NCBI GenBank assembly: GCA_001949185.1
Contig: BDGG01000001.1
Coordinates: 2,683,324 to 2,747,323, forward strand
Reading direction: 5' to 3'
Source of the DNA: Ramazzottius varieornatus
Taxonomy: Eukaryota > Tardigrada > Eutardigrada > Parachela > Ramazzottiidae
Length of the DNA stretch: 64,000 nucleotides
Below, in pieces: positions 10,184 to 23,390 of this stretch. The stretch's first letter is position 1. Every line of letters begins with the position of its first letter. The translations under genes and the position numbers were made by a program. Below the pieces are notes generated by a model that saw only the letters and a program-made list of their open reading frames with translations, was not told the DNA's origin and did not search any database.

Positions 10184-12762
10184 GATGGAGCCAGAACGGT
10201 GGATCCGAGATGAGCCGTCGATACCTGTCAAATTCGCCGCGCTGTCTGGATGTCAGATGAGGTCTGCAAAATTTAAAACCATCGAAGATTACGCAACTCT
10301 CAGAAGCCCCACCGCTTTCCTATGCAAATCAGGACAAACGTAACGGCCACAGGTACGATACGAGCCTTTTCGCTACGACGATATACTTATCTAAGCTTTA
10401 CCGGTTGATCCAACGTTCGCACTGACTGGCCTTCTGAGTGCGCACTTTCCTGTATGCGTTATCGCTTAATCATTAGGCAAACATTGGTTCAAGAAGGCGG
10501 CAAGATCAGTTAAACGTCGCGATGGGCAGACACAGCAGAAGATAAGGAAGACAATTTTGACTTTCAAAGTCCGTGGCCGCTGGTCGAATTAAAATTAATT
10601 TATTACTTGATGTTTCAGTCAGACAATCAAGTGCCCGTGCCTGATCGGAAATGTCTACGTCATGTGTATTCGAATATGCTCGAGACGTCACTGACTTTGA
10701 AGCCTGCAAACTATGAAGCGCGCCTATCACGCCACCTCAGCAGCACCAGGAGGGTCGGTTGAGTACTCAACTGACCTGGCAGCAGCACTGTTGCATTGGA
10801 CACTGGGCAGTTGCTCTGGTTGCTCCGAATTCCCGAAAAAACCCCAATATTTGTGGACGCAGTATAAAGTTAGTGAAGAAAGTTATCGAAGACCGAAGCC
10901 GACAGAGCTGAGCGGGGGAAACTTTTCTGAAGTGGTTTTTCCATAGGCTTTCGTCGGACGAGATAACATCCTCTTTTACCGAAGTGCGCCGTTAAGTCCA
11001 AAGGAAAACTTTGGGCTAGAGGACCTTCTCATGAATGAATTATGTTCAAGGGCAACACGGACTTACCAATGGGTTGGACTGTTGGCCGAGGTTCAAAAGG
11101 TTGAATATTTCTGTGATTGCAGGTGGGTGGTTATCCTCGTGAAGATTATCAGGGCAAAGATTCGAAGTCGGACGATAGAAGGGAGTTCAAGATCTAAAGG
11201 TAGTACGTACGCGACATTCGACAAACTCAAGGAGCTACCGTGTGACACGGTATGAGCAGCCTCTTATGTTGAACGTGTAAAAACTGACCTCGAGCTTTTA
11301 TCTCTGACGGAAATGCGCGTGCAACGCTTCAAGATGGACTCAAGGCGACAACCTACAGAGCCAAGAATCCGAAATTCCTTCTTGAGATAATATCAGATTA
11401 GTAAGCTTCTCTTATCTCTCCTACTCAAGATACGGAGGTTGAAATCAAACCAGGCAGAGCAGCTAGCCCAAGACGGAATTCTCCACTAGGAGAGAATGGC
11501 CTGGCCTCAAGCTTTACAAGCCTGGTTTTGTTATTAATAGCCCGACTTCAAAAGCAAGAAAGTTGCAAAGAGTCCTCGGGGCTCTTTACAATCAAGATAA
11601 ATCTGCTTGCAGTATGTCAGCGTCGTAGGTTGGCCACGAAGTTTTAATGCAAGACCGATCCCCAAAATGAGCTCATCTTGATTCTATTGTTGAAGCCGGA
11701 CAGTGGGCATCGAGTAGAATAACGTGAGGTCATCGAAGTTACTTACCTTGAAGACAAGGAAGTATGGATAAAGAGCTTCTATGGGCCTGCGTCGGATAAG
11801 ACCTTCTCCCAGTGGAAAATTGGAGAAAGATAATTTGTACCGCTCAATGGTCTAAATCAGACGTTTCAACACGACACATAGCTTTCTTTCCAGGACAAAG
11901 ACTGATACCGCGTGTCTTTGAGGGGAAGGCTTTTTCGAGGTGAAGAGTAAACCGAAGCAGCTTGCGCACTGCGACTCAGGTTGTCTGAAACTTCCGTCGT
12001 ATTTATATTCAGTCGGGAAGGATCTGTTCATGTCAAAAACTGATGAGTCTGCTGCTTCTTGTTGGGATCTTTATGTACTCGGCGCATACTGTTTGCATAA
12101 ATTGGCGAGAACCCCACCTACGAACCTATACTGGTCCCATATTACTCTACGGCGTAAGCCAGTAGCATGATGTCGTCAAGGACTTCTGATCAGACAAGCG
12201 TACGGTACTTGGCGTGCCAAAAGACCCTCTTCGTCAAGTAAGAAGTCACTTTCTAAGAAGCGCGAAATATTTCCAGTTGCGGATACTGTACTAACAGAGA
12301 TATTTACGGCGGACCCACAGACCTCTCCTGCTCTTCCCAGTACCACGATCATGCGCTCCGATCAAGTGTAGAAACTGTCGCGTATTCGGATGACGCAGGC
12401 CTGTTATAATTGACGAAGTATAAACAAAGACGGATTAATATCGTACGCACGGTTCCTCGCGTTGACGCTAAAACATGTGACAGAAAAGGCTGACGTAAAA
12501 GGTAAAAAACTACTCTGCAAGAAAACAGTGACTGAGATGTAAAACTAGCGCCGTTGCAAAAGGTTCAAGGCTTAAGAGAATTGAGAGTGAAAAGTGAAAC
12601 CAATAACGTGATATTGGTAAAGCAATAAAACAGCTAAGCTAAAAATGATGGTCACTGTAAATGCACGAAACGGCCAAAGGATCGAATTGGTCGGATATAG
12701 TCCTAATGTGAAATTAAAAAGGTTCCATCGCTGTTGTTTCAAGTTAACCTTATTCTGATCCT
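10184..12762. other. intergenic stretch, no supported gene
   Basis: Several open frames under 90 codons occur, but none has recognisable domains, a signal peptide or splice-consistent extension. It holds the promoter side of NRF-6-like copy B and the 3' flank of the first aquaporin gene. I saw no tRNA-like or repeat structure. Confidence 0.5.
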
Positions 12763-15700
12763 TTATCTGGTTTCCAGGAGTTGTTGAGTGGTGCCATCTT
12801 TGGTGGAAATGGCCACAGGGACAGTCAAGTCGCTGCCTCGGACATCGCGGGCCTTCACCAGCTCGTACTCGTCCAGACCGTTCTTCCGGACAACCTGCAA
12901 CTCGATACCGGATCGTTGCAGTGGCGGCCATTGGTTTCCGACGAACAGCTGGTACACAGCGACGCCCAACAAAGCTCCCAGGTGAGGTCCGATGACGGGT
13001 ATCCAGAACCAGTTGTGGTTGCGGAAGCTGAAACAGAATAGTTTTATGAGGAACTGAAGTACAACGTCCCAACTTGAGTGGCGTACTCTAGTCAAAGCTT
13101 CCGGTTCTAACAATACTGTAGTACGCTGACTATATTTCTTGCTGTTTGTTTTGTAGTTACCTGAAGGGTTCAACTCCCCATCCGCCGACCAAAGTGAAGA
13201 GTCTTGGGCCAAGATCGCGAGCAGGGTTGACGGGGAAGCCGCAGTTGTAACCGTAGCTGAGACCGATAGCAGTCACCAACAAGCCAACCAAGATGGGAAC
13301 AACGCCCTTTGGAGGAGCCTGCAACAAGGAGCAACTGGTCAACCTCAGCTCTTCAGACGTCCAAAGCAAACATAGAAGGTACATACCGTGTTGCGTTCGT
13401 CAGTCAGGGCCAAGATTCCTGAGGCACGAGAAAAAAGAGTAAAAGTCTTTCAAACTTTAGAGAATGCAGCAAACATCACGCAGCGTTCAGGCTTACCAAT
13501 CATCAAGAAGCTAGTGGCAAAAATCTACAAAAAGCAGATCGTGTTAGGCTATCAACACGAGAAGTCTGATTGTTTAAACCAACAGTTTTTTGCTGTTGAA
13601 ATACCAACCTGGTCAACAAGGCCTCCTCCCCAGGTCAGATGTTCTTGCGGATACGAGGCGAAGATGCTGGCGGTAGCATTGGGGTGAGCAGGGTTCGTGA
13701 TGCGATAGCCTGTAAGATTGAACAGTTTTGTTCATGTATCCAATCCATTTCCGCCAGATGGCGCGATTCTCACGTACTGACATCGCGGGAATTTAAACGA
13801 AGACATTACATACCACCATCGTGGGCGTAAAAAGCGTCAGCGTAGATGGCATACAGGACCGCCGAAGCCACGAAGCATCCCAAATACTGAGCCAAAAAGT
13901 AAATTCCCACTTTGCGCCATTGCAGCTTCCCCAAAACAGCCATGCCAAGCGAGACTGCTGGGTTGAGATGACCGCCTGTAAATAATGTATTATTCAAGTC
14001 GATACTTCTTGTAGTCTGTTTTTATCGCATATTGAAACTTTCCTAATCTCAATCGGGTTTTGGTTTGGATTATGGGTTTTCGGTGTGGAAGAATGCATCT
14101 GGTCTAAGTGGGATCGGGGCGGATATACCAGCAGATAAGAATCTTGCGGGGAAGATAAGGTACAGTTGAGTGACTGCGTGGAATGCTCTTTCATGCGTTA
14201 AGATCCCAGAAAACAATTTGGAGTGTGACATTTATCTGTGATGAATTTTCAAGACCTCGTTTGCTTATCCTGTACAATGCCGGTAAGTGTCTGTGCCGCA
14301 GCCACATACTGGGTAATATTATCTGTCACATCTTGCACGCTGAAGTTGTTAAGATGGCGGACCTGTTTGGCAGCATTGCATGTGCCACAGAGTAAGACTT
14401 TGATGCCGGGTACAAAGTATGTGATTGTGGTGCGTGTATGTGTGTTGGTGTGTGGGAAAAGGGGAGAACTAACAGTCTATCTCGGTATGCCGACGTGAAG
14501 TTCAAAAGTAAGCTTTACGTGTACTGTAGTGATGGAGAATAATGATGAACTAGCGGTCTTTATGAATTTTCCATTAGACACGTCTTGATCGAGTACAGTG
14601 TAATGCTGACTTACCAGACACACCACCGGCGATGTAAACTCCAAATGCCACGGCTAGTCCATAGGCGATGTTGATGCTGAAAAAGTTGTTAACGGCTCCA
14701 GTTTTCCTATGAAAAAGCATTAGACAAAATTTCTCGCACTGTCGAATGTAAACTCTATTTGAATATGGCCAGATAATGCTTACGCGCTCAGAACCACCTC
14801 AGCCACTGCGCCGTTGCCGAAGATCTACAAACGAAAAGATAACTTCGAACACCGATATCAATACTGTCAAAAGCATGAACAGCATCAGAGAAACCACGCC
14901 CTGTTTCACCGTGGGAGTTGGGAATACCTGACTTGCTTCTGAACCGCGATGATTGATTGAGCGTTCACGCAGTGAATCGCCAATCAACCAATGCAAGCAA
15001 GACTAACCATATAGCGTGCTGGCATGGGACCTCGATGAATTCTCCCACGGGGAAATTCCACCAGAAAGATCGATTTATCAAAAATTAATCACAGTAGTTT
15101 TCGGTCAATTTAAAAGTTCGTGTTGATTTTTGACTATTTTAGAAAAGTATAGGACCGGTTTTTCAAGTGTGTGAAAGGTTCGTGTAAATATTCGATATCG
15201 ATACTATATTATTGAGTTGTTGATGACCTCGTCCTTTATGTTTACAGGAAGACCAGGAGACTTCACTGTAATGAAAATCGATGGGGAGAAGCTTGAAGCA
15301 AACAGAATTAGTACACTTACAATGAGGATAAAGGATCCCAGGAATTCGGCTAATCCCTCTCGAAGCAGTGGATTGGAGATGTGAGTGGTGCGGGCGAGCT
15401 TGTAGCGCCATCCTGTGCGGTCAGGAAGAGCCACGTCGGCGTCCGTCATCTCGTTGTCGTAGTCTCTAACCAGGGTCAAATTATTCCGAGGTTGTCCGGA
15501 CGAGTCGAGAATGGAAGCCGGTGGCAGAAATGGCTCTCTTTCCGTCGGCGAAGACGGCGAAATAACGGGCGCGCGGGTACGGGTAAGTGGCGAGGGCGAA
15601 TGCTGCGCTGGTTGATCAGATATTTGAATTGGAATATTGCGCTCGCGTGAAGGCGATTCACTGCTACTCGCCGTCAAGTCGCGCACGTACGTTGGTGGAC

Positions 15701-15821
15701 TTCGCCGGCCTGTTCCCCTACCACTAGTACTTGTGCTGTTCAAGAGGGCGTTGTCAGCGCTGTTCTCCAGACTTGAGTTAGTATTATGGCCGCTCATGGT
15801 AGAGGGCTGAAGCAAGACCAA
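12763..15821 (-). CDS. aquaglyceroporin A (AQP3/9/10-like), 9 exons, 459 aa
   Basis: Minus-strand exons are 15821-15321, 14824-14784, 14706-14615, 13975-13814, 13709-13609, 13524-13497, 13418-13387, 13318-13161 and 13027-12763, with consistent phases. Exon 1 encodes an unusual cytosolic N-terminus of about 145 residues, rich in Ser, Thr, Pro and Arg. A six-helix channel follows. Both half-helix motifs are intact: [10 protein letters not shown] and [12 protein letters not shown]. The Asp after NPAR, together with GGWGVEPFR, is the aquaglyceroporin signature, so glycerol as well as water is the expected substrate. A second in-frame Met at residue 9 could also start the protein. The C-terminal tail is about 60 residues and hydrophilic. 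It is divergently arranged with aquaglyceroporin B. Confidence 0.92.
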
Positions 15822-16959
15822 CTGTACCAGCTGTCTCTAGTTGGTCTTGGCCGAAGAAGGGAAGTTGGCCCAGGGTCCAAAGCTGCTTTGCGTGTTAATA
15901 TTCTTCTTTGTCCTGAGAGTTTTCTTGCACACGTCTTGCAGACCTGAATAGGACACATCCTTGATTAGGACCAAGCGTTAGAAGGCGCAGATTGATGAGA
16001 CCAGAAGATAAATGAATGCGCGGCTCAGTTATTCTTATTTTTACAGTCGTGAGGGAAGGGAAGCTCGGAGAGCTGGGAAGCTGTTAGGGTGACAGCTGAT
16101 TCGGAAATAGCTCTTGTGAGAATTAATTATCAGTGCAGATAGTTCGAGCCGGCGACGACCAGCCATAGGACCCCCAGTGACCCCACAGCTCATAATATCA
16201 TAATAAGCTAGCACTGAATGAACTGCAGGTCAACCAGACAGATTCCTTTTTGCGTTAGCATGAAAGGAGAAGAGTATATGGGAGAGAACAGAGGTGGTAT
16301 TTAATTTAGAAAGAGTTCACATGGGCATTTTAGGAGACCGCCATTATGCTACGCACGTAGTACGATGTGACACATGTCGGCCATTCTTCCTCGTAAACGA
16401 GGAAATTGCCGGCCTTGAGCCAGTGTGTATTATTTTAACTTCGCTTCTGGAGGAGAAAGGCATCAGTCATCTGGCTCCCAGAATAAATAAGCTTCAAGGC
16501 CACAGAGAGTAGAGGTTGTGGCGCAGAGGAGGAAAATTCGTGGCTCGCGTGATGATAGTTTGACAATTGACAGGCTTTGCCAAAAGTCGTCTGGACATAT
16601 TTAGGCTAGCTTCAAAAATTCTTGTTGCTCTTCCCGTGATACTCGGCACTGCCGCACAGCCACTTTCCCGTTCTCTGTGTATGGTATCTTTCTTCCGTGT
16701 CACACAGACTCACACATGGCTAGGCAAATACTATGGTGTGACATACCTCATCCACATTTGCCAGATGCGCGACTATGGCGTGCTTGTTTATAGTCTGCTG
16801 GCCGCTCTTTGAGAGGAAATGAGCTTCCCAAAACAAATCAATGGCGAAAACGAGTGCAAAAGGCAGATCAGAAGATAGGATGGATCATGAAGATGCTCAA
16901 GAGCAGATAGACACATGCACACACATGCAGATGTGATGCAGGCCTTCAAACCGCGTATT

Positions 16960-17295
16960 GATTAGGTTGCGGCGGAAGCGGCGCAGTTCAAAGAGTGGAC
17001 GAGATCGAAGGAAAGGCCGGCGTGTCAAGTAAGCAAGAATATACTTCCACCGAGATTTCCTCTGACCCAAAATTCTCGATTGAACTATCCAGATTTCCTG
17101 TGCAATTTACCTGTTTTCCTGCATCGAGTGAAATAATTTTCTTCTGGCTTCATTCTGCAGGCTGCTGCCCGAGCAAGGACCAAGACCTGGCCATACCTTC
17201 TTCTTTGAAAATCATATCTACGCTGGTGCATCATCACCCGCCCACGATTTTCGTAAGCCGAACCTACTCTTCAATTCCACCAGCGAGACAGACAG
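16960..17295 (+). CDS. candidate spliced exon pair of an unidentified gene
   Basis: An open segment ends at 17028 (donor GTAAGC) with RLRRKRRSSKSGRDRRKGRR. It joins in phase to exon 17161-17295, which has a strong pyrimidine tract and CTGCAG acceptor and a GTATGT donor. The second exon reads LLPEQGPRPGHTFFFENHI then YAGASSPAHDFRKPNLLF, which looks coding. The RRKRR string resembles a furin cleavage site. No start codon or downstream exons could be fixed, and I do not recognise the family. The 5' boundary given is approximate. Confidence 0.3.
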
Positions 17296-17728
17296 GTATG
17301 TACCTGCAAGTTAACTTAAAAAGCCTTTGTGTCGAGGTGCATGATGAAGAGTGGTATAGAGTGTACCGGTGTGTGCTCAGCATGTGGCCGCATCGGCGCG
17401 CAAAACAACCTTGCCGGAAGCGCTTCCTGAATTACCACAACGGAAATCCTTGAGTGACACAGGTGTTTTTGGCATCCTTGAAATGTCTCTCTTTCTTGAG
17501 CTTTGCCAAACATCTTCCCCAATAGATAAACCGTTTTTCGGTATGGTTAGCAAGTGGACAGTACGAGGAAGTGATACAGGACGCTAGATACACGAACTCG
17601 AAAACGTTACCTTCAGACCAGTAAAACGTTTGTTTTGGGGAGAGAGCAAAAGACCAAGCTTAGAGACACGCGACGTATTGGTTAGAAGTCCCTGCCGAGG
17701 AATCGACAAATGAACTGAACATGATCGT

Positions 17729-17789
17729 TGTCTCAAGTGGCGCAGCTTATCATTGTCTTTGGCTGAGGCTTCGGGCCACTTGAGAAAAC
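17729..17789. repeat. AAGTGGCGCA-family palindrome, copy 3
   Basis: TGTCTCAAGTGGCGCAGCTT pairs with GCTTCGGGCCACTTGAGAAAA. It is intergenic between the two aquaglyceroporin genes. The flanking ATGATCGTT resembles the left flank of copy 1. Confidence 0.6.
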
Positions 17790-19229
17790 CATTGCGTCAA
17801 AGTCACTTACTAATGTCCCAAATATTTCTATCGTTTCGCGCTTGGTACGAACAGCGTTGGCGGGACGTTGACCTGCGCGAGTCAGCTTATATTAGATTTC
17901 GGGAACATAATGGTCGGCAAACCCGAGATTAGTTTCGAGTATATTGAGGCATGATTGCTGATGCTTTCTTCGAGCAAATCGTGTCCACAAGCACTGCAAA
18001 TCTGGGTATTGTGTTTGTGATGTCGCGAGGATTTTTCCGCGATGTCAGCAATTTTTGTTCGATGACGGAGGAACCGGTTTGATGAGGTGACGTCCAGGGA
18101 CAGAGTGGCGCACAATTACTGTAATTATGTTTGATGGTCACAGGGACAAAAAAGAAGCATGGTCGACTCGACGGGTGGACATACATTTCACAATTGGTCT
18201 GACGATGGGGTGCATGTCAGTATTATGCCTTCTCGGCTTTCTTTCCCAGCAATGCCTGGACCAACCCTAGCCGCATCACTCACTGACCGGTTTCCGGGCA
18301 TAGCCGGTTGAACATCCTTTTGCACTTGTTATTCAAGATGTCAAATCTAACATGCAACAATGGCGTCTTCCGAATGTTGTCTTACAACGTTTAGCACGTA
18401 CCGAGAAGTGCAGCCTTGTCGTGGCTAGCGATGCGTACCGCAAAAACTGCACGCGCCAGTCTGCGTAATTATGCTAGGGGGTAATGTGAGCTTTCCACAA
18501 GAAATCGATTCTGATTAAGGTTCCCCGTAATCCCTGGTCAATCATGCTTGATTGAATTGAAGTGCTTTACTCTAGATCAACACATTAGACGTGTACGGTT
18601 TCGGTGAAACGAAGACCCATATTACAGGGACCTCGTTCCTCTGGTTAGTACTGTACCACAGTTCAATGATAATCAGGGCTGATTATAGCTAAACATTAAT
18701 GGAGTTTGACGGCACTAACCAAGTACCGATACTCTAAGCACCGAACACTGGTAGAAAAGCAAGCGCCGCATAGAAAATTTCATCAGAGTTTTGAAAATTT
18801 GATGAAGTGACAGAACTAGAAAAACCGTAATTGGTACTGCAGGAAGATTCGGTTTATGGTGAGTTTTTTCCCACGAGATTTCGATCATGTCTCGCAGGGA
18901 ATGATTATTGGAGGTTTAACAGCTTGTTGCTGGGTTCCCTGGTCGACAGGAAATGGTGTTACTGATTGAACCGTCTGTAGTGGATTTTGAAGTAGATTCA
19001 CCCCGGTGCTTTGTTTGCTCTCTAGTGATGAAGACACGTGTTATTGCCGTAAACCGGTGTGGTTACAGCCGCAGAGCAAACACGTTTCAACGTTCAGAAC
19101 AAATAACCTACTGTCAATTTCGTGCTTAAAATGGGGCTCGGAGGCTATGCATAGCTTCCGTCTATGGGCAAGATGCTCTTCAAGGAGGAACAGGAGGTCT
19201 AAAAAATATGAGACACTGATTTTAGTACG

Positions 19230-19774
19230 AGAACTTTGGGCTGTGTGGTTTGCTGTGTGAATGGTGGCGACCTCTTGGTTCATTATTCTGCAAAATCTAT
19301 GGTTTATTCAGAAGCCATAAAAGCACCATATTTCGCAGGTCGTTGGAGCAAGTAATCAGCCATCCAAATGGGACATTTGCAAGTTATAATGGGTCGTCTT
19401 GCTCCCCTTTAGCACCTGTAAATGTCCGGCTTTATGGAAACAGCACGGCAGACGATGTGAATAATCGAGGCTCCCCGTGGAGGTTCTCCGATATTGCTTC
19501 TACGTCCTGCTGACTTTCATTTTTCCCTCTGAGATAATTTGAAGTTCAAACCGCCAAGCACTGACCGCTTCCGGTGAAAAGCTCCCCTCCCTTACCAGCT
19601 CTAATTTTGATGGATGAAAATGGAAAAGTGGTTGGTAGAATCAGTGGACGAGGGTGTTGTTTGCTTTCGGCTGACGCAGTCTTTGACCGACTTAATTCAC
19701 ATCTTGTGAAGATTGAAACTGCTCAAACATTACTCGAGTGGACAAAGCAGAGCTTAGGATTAAATCTAGAGTAG
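19230..19774 (+). pseudogene. possible decayed thioredoxin/nucleoredoxin-like sequence
   Basis: Separate frames read GGDLLVHYSAKSMVYSEAI, then KFKPPSTDRFR, then LPALILMDENGKVVGRISG, then DAVFDRLNSHL-stop. The order and the strand-turn-strand part (ALILMDENGKVVGR) recall the C-terminal half of tryparedoxin/nucleoredoxin folds. A frameshift near 19573 separates the last two pieces and stops interrupt the first. This is a tentative call from pattern only and may be chance. Confidence 0.2.
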
Positions 19775-20796
19775 CCATTTTGAACGCAGGCAGATATCCA
19801 GTAACGACGGTCCACTCTGCGCCCTGTGAGGCCTTTTAGCGGGCACCGGGAATGTTTAGAGATCCTCACCACTCGGTCCTGCGCGCTGTGGCGGAAGTGC
19901 CGGTTCCGGCAGACCACCATCTGCATGTTAACTCAATCGAACAAAGCAGCTTTTATAACGTCCCTCCAACATCCCCCGGCAATCAAGTTATTTCGTTAAC
20001 CACTATCATCCTCTAAACTGCCTTTCGGTAATTTACAAACGATCACTGTAGTTCAATCTCGTTGATTTCTGAGACGTGGTGGGGAAAAAAAGAATTTTGT
20101 TCTGTGGAAAATGAAAGGCTGTTATTCGACAGATCGACTGGTCAAGCAATTCTTTTGTTAACTGAACCTTTTTAGTACGCATGAAAGCATTTACGGGTCA
20201 TCCCGAAGCATGTCTCGTCATCGCACGTGGTAATGTTCGCCGGCAATCGGTCGTATTATGAAGGGATCTGGCTGTGAGTCCAGCTGCCCGCCTATCGTTT
20301 CCGATCGAAGTGCGTAAATGACCCAGTTTGAATTCTCAATAGATCCTTCTCAGCAGCTCAATACGTGTGAGCTCTTTCTATTCTTTCTATCGATCCAGTT
20401 TCGCGAACACAATATAATGCGGTACTGATAGGAGTAAATTCGGGCCTGTTGGTGTTAGTTTTGCCTTATGTTAGGCACAATAGAATTCAGGATTCTTTCC
20501 GCATGGATGCAATGGAAAAATACCATGGTTTCTATTTCACTGACCCAATAAGAGGAAATTCATTTAACATGCGAGTATAATGGGCCATTTTCGGATCGTT
20601 ACATGCCTTTTCTTTACAGGAAGACGGTATTGATCGGTCTCTGGCTACCTGAAGGAAGAGTCGGGACCCGAGTGGATAAACATCCTGAGCACGCCAGCAC
20701 ACACGCGCGCGCGCCTTTTCCGCCTCTCCACCGTTAACCTCCTAAACTCAATTACCCCATTGGATAAGTCGCCGTACGAAGTCTGCAGACGCTAAC

Positions 20797-23390
20797 ATGG
20801 CTGGAACCGAAGGAAGCACCGCTACCTACGAGAAGCAAACGATCGAAGTGATCCATCCCGTAGCTCCAACACCGTCCACTGGTACGCAACAGAGTTACAC
20901 AGAAGTAGAATAGTATTTGCATTCCAAGGGAGAGTGTTTGAGGTCGCTGATACACCACGTTTATATAGTTTTTTCCCCGTTGTTTATCACGCCAACTATC
21001 CATCGGAACTTTGCTACTGTAGCAGTCTTTGTCAGATTTTATAGTATCGGTGCGTGACAGACCCGTGAGATCGTGAGAGTGGAAGGAAAGTTACGGACTA
21101 CGGACTTGAGTAGATAGTTTATTTGGTGTACCAGTGAGGTCGCCCATTCGCTGAAGATTAGCATCTTCCAACGGGGTGAAGTTCGGCTGATATTTTACTC
21201 GCCAGTTGCATGGCTTTTGGTTTCGCGGGGAAAATCCAGGTTAATAATTTTTATATTGATTTTCTGGCATGGTTGATGACTAGCGTTGTCATCGATGCGC
21301 AAAGCTCAGTTATTTTAGTCAGATTAGCGGTTGAAATTGACTCTTGCTTCGATTTGGCCAAATTGGTACCTATTTGATCGAGTTGTTTTTTTGCAGAGAG
21401 TCGACGTTTACTGATCTCAGAGGATCAACTGAATGACGCTGCGTACCTATTGAGTCGGGACGATTATCCAGCAAAACACAAGCCCGTCATGCCGCTCTTC
21501 AAGAATCAGTATGTGCGGGAGTTCTTGGCCGAGTTCCTCGGAACCTTCATTCTCATTGTACGTAATGCCCGCCTTTGAAGTCAACTAGTGTAACCTTCGA
21601 TGTTTTAAGTTGCAATATTCTGCTTTTGTTTCTTTGCTAGATCTTTGGGAACGGCGCAGTGGCACAGTTCGTCCTCTCTTCGAAGAATCCATCCACTGGA
21701 CCTGTCAGCAATTTCTTCGCCATCAACATTGCCTATGGACTGGCTGTGGCGTTCGGTGTCTACGTCGCCGGTGGAGTCTCTGGTGCGTCTCGAACTTATA
21801 ACTCTCGAGTCTGACGGCGATCTACAGTATATCATCGTCCTCGTTCGTTGGCTAGGATTTCCGTATTCAGACCAGACACAGTGTACCCTTCAATGGTGCT
21901 TTTTTGCAGGTGGCCATCTGAATCCAGCCGTGTCCTTGGCGATGTGCTTATTACGGTGAGACATTTTTACGACATTTATGACCGCGAGAATAGGATGCGA
22001 AACAAAATTGCCATCAATATGCGTTAAAATGTCTATCCGTGAACTGTTCCAGCAAGTTGAAATGGCGAAAATTACCGGTATACATGGCGGCGCAGTATCT
22101 GGGTGCATGGACGGCCAGTGGTTAGTAGATGCATTGATCTTTCGCGGGAACAATTCGTGTTCATCAATTTGCTGACTTTCTCTCGTTGTCCCCCACAGCT
22201 TGCATCCTTATGATCTACTACGGTGAGTTGACCGAGCTAGTCTCCCATCGTGTGCGCAACCAGAAAACGAAGTAAAGAAAGACCTTTGTGTCTTTGACTT
22301 CCCATTACGATCGATTTTCTCCATGTGAAACATCTGTGTAATCAGTCGTCATAAAGAGGTCTAAGCCTCAACGATGACATTGCTGGTATGAGGAGCTGTA
22401 ATGATTTGGCCGCTTTTCCTTGTAGATGCCCTTGTCCATCACGAACGCAACACCAACACTTCTCGCGAACTTGACACCGCCGGTAGATTTATATATTTTC
22501 TTTAGAAATCTTTCTGGTTTTCCTTAGCGGTACGTATGTGGCGACCTGGCTTACTCGTTTCTCTCGACAGGTATTTTCGCATCCTATCCACAATCATTTT
22601 TGACCTGGCAGAATGGTTTGGCGGACCAAATTTTTGGAACGGTAAGCCTAAGCTGTTAGAAAACTACCAGGGATTGTTTTCTCTCTTATCTGAAATAAAC
22701 ATCGCAGATGCTGCTGATGCTGGGCATTTTGGCGCTGACCGACGAGCGGAACTCCAAGTAAGGAAAAGCTGGATAAAAAATGTGAAAGCCTTCTACTCTG
22801 ATCAGTGATGATTATTCTCGTCAATAGCCCACACAAGGGAATCGTGCCTATCCTAGTTGGACTGCTGATTGCCGCCATTGGTCTAAGCTTCGGATACAAC
22901 TGTGGATATCCCATTAATCCCGCTCGTGACTTAGGTCCTCGCATTTTTGTAAGTCCAGAACGTGATGGAATGTTACATACATTGCTGGAAATTGACTCAT
23001 GAATAACTAATTCATCTCTGCACATTCATCTTTTCAGACTGCCATGGCCGGTTGGGGAAGCAAGACCTTCAGGTACTGAAAAGTCTCGTAGATGCAAGCA
23101 AAGCAAGGCTTTACTTCGAGCTTCAACACATGAGATTGATTTTCAGCGTTAACAACTACAACTGGTTCTGGATCCCAGTTATCGGACCTCACATTGGCGC
23201 GCTTATCGGTGCTGTGGTTTACAACTTTTTCATCGCAAAACACTGGCCCGGCAGACAAGCTTCCGCCCGTGACCAGCCAACCATCGTCCACACCATCCAC
23301 GCCACACCAGCTTCGCCGCCTGGTTCTTCCACCTACCAGCCATTAAAGACCTCGTCCTCGTCCTACTCCCACACCGGTAGGTTGTACTGA
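20797..23390 (+). CDS. aquaglyceroporin B (AQP3/9/10-like), 12 exons, 366 aa
   Basis: Exons are 20797-20881, 21397-21557, 21641-21782, 21910-21955, 22053-22117, 22199-22222, 22426-22482, 22571-22641, 22708-22757, 22828-22948, 23038-23072 and 23147-23390; all junctions are GT-AG and in phase. The core matches aquaglyceroporin A closely ([53 protein letters not shown]). The Asp after NPAR marks it as a glycerol-permeable type. The N-terminus is much shorter than in copy A and the C-terminus is Ser/Thr/Pro-rich. Several introns sit at the same places as in copy A, such as before IFGNGAV, before GGHLNPA and before the final WFWIPVIG exon, which shows common descent. Exon 6 is only 24 bases. Confidence 0.92.

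Larger units (their letters stand above)
15822..20796. other. 5 kb interval between divergent aquaglyceroporin genes
   Basis: This interval must hold the promoters of both aquaporin genes. I see no firm gene. Weak items are listed separately: a spliced exon pair near 16960-17295, a palindrome at 17729-17789 and a thioredoxin-like remnant near 19230-19774. The region 20700-20720 contains a short run of alternating CA and CG (ACACGCGCGCGC) close to the plus-strand gene start. Confidence 0.45.

Noticed and set aside
18090-18140. Possible further copy of the AAGTGGCGCA palindrome
   Set aside because: Only one arm (GAGTGGCGCA) matches; the partner arm is too diverged to support pairing.
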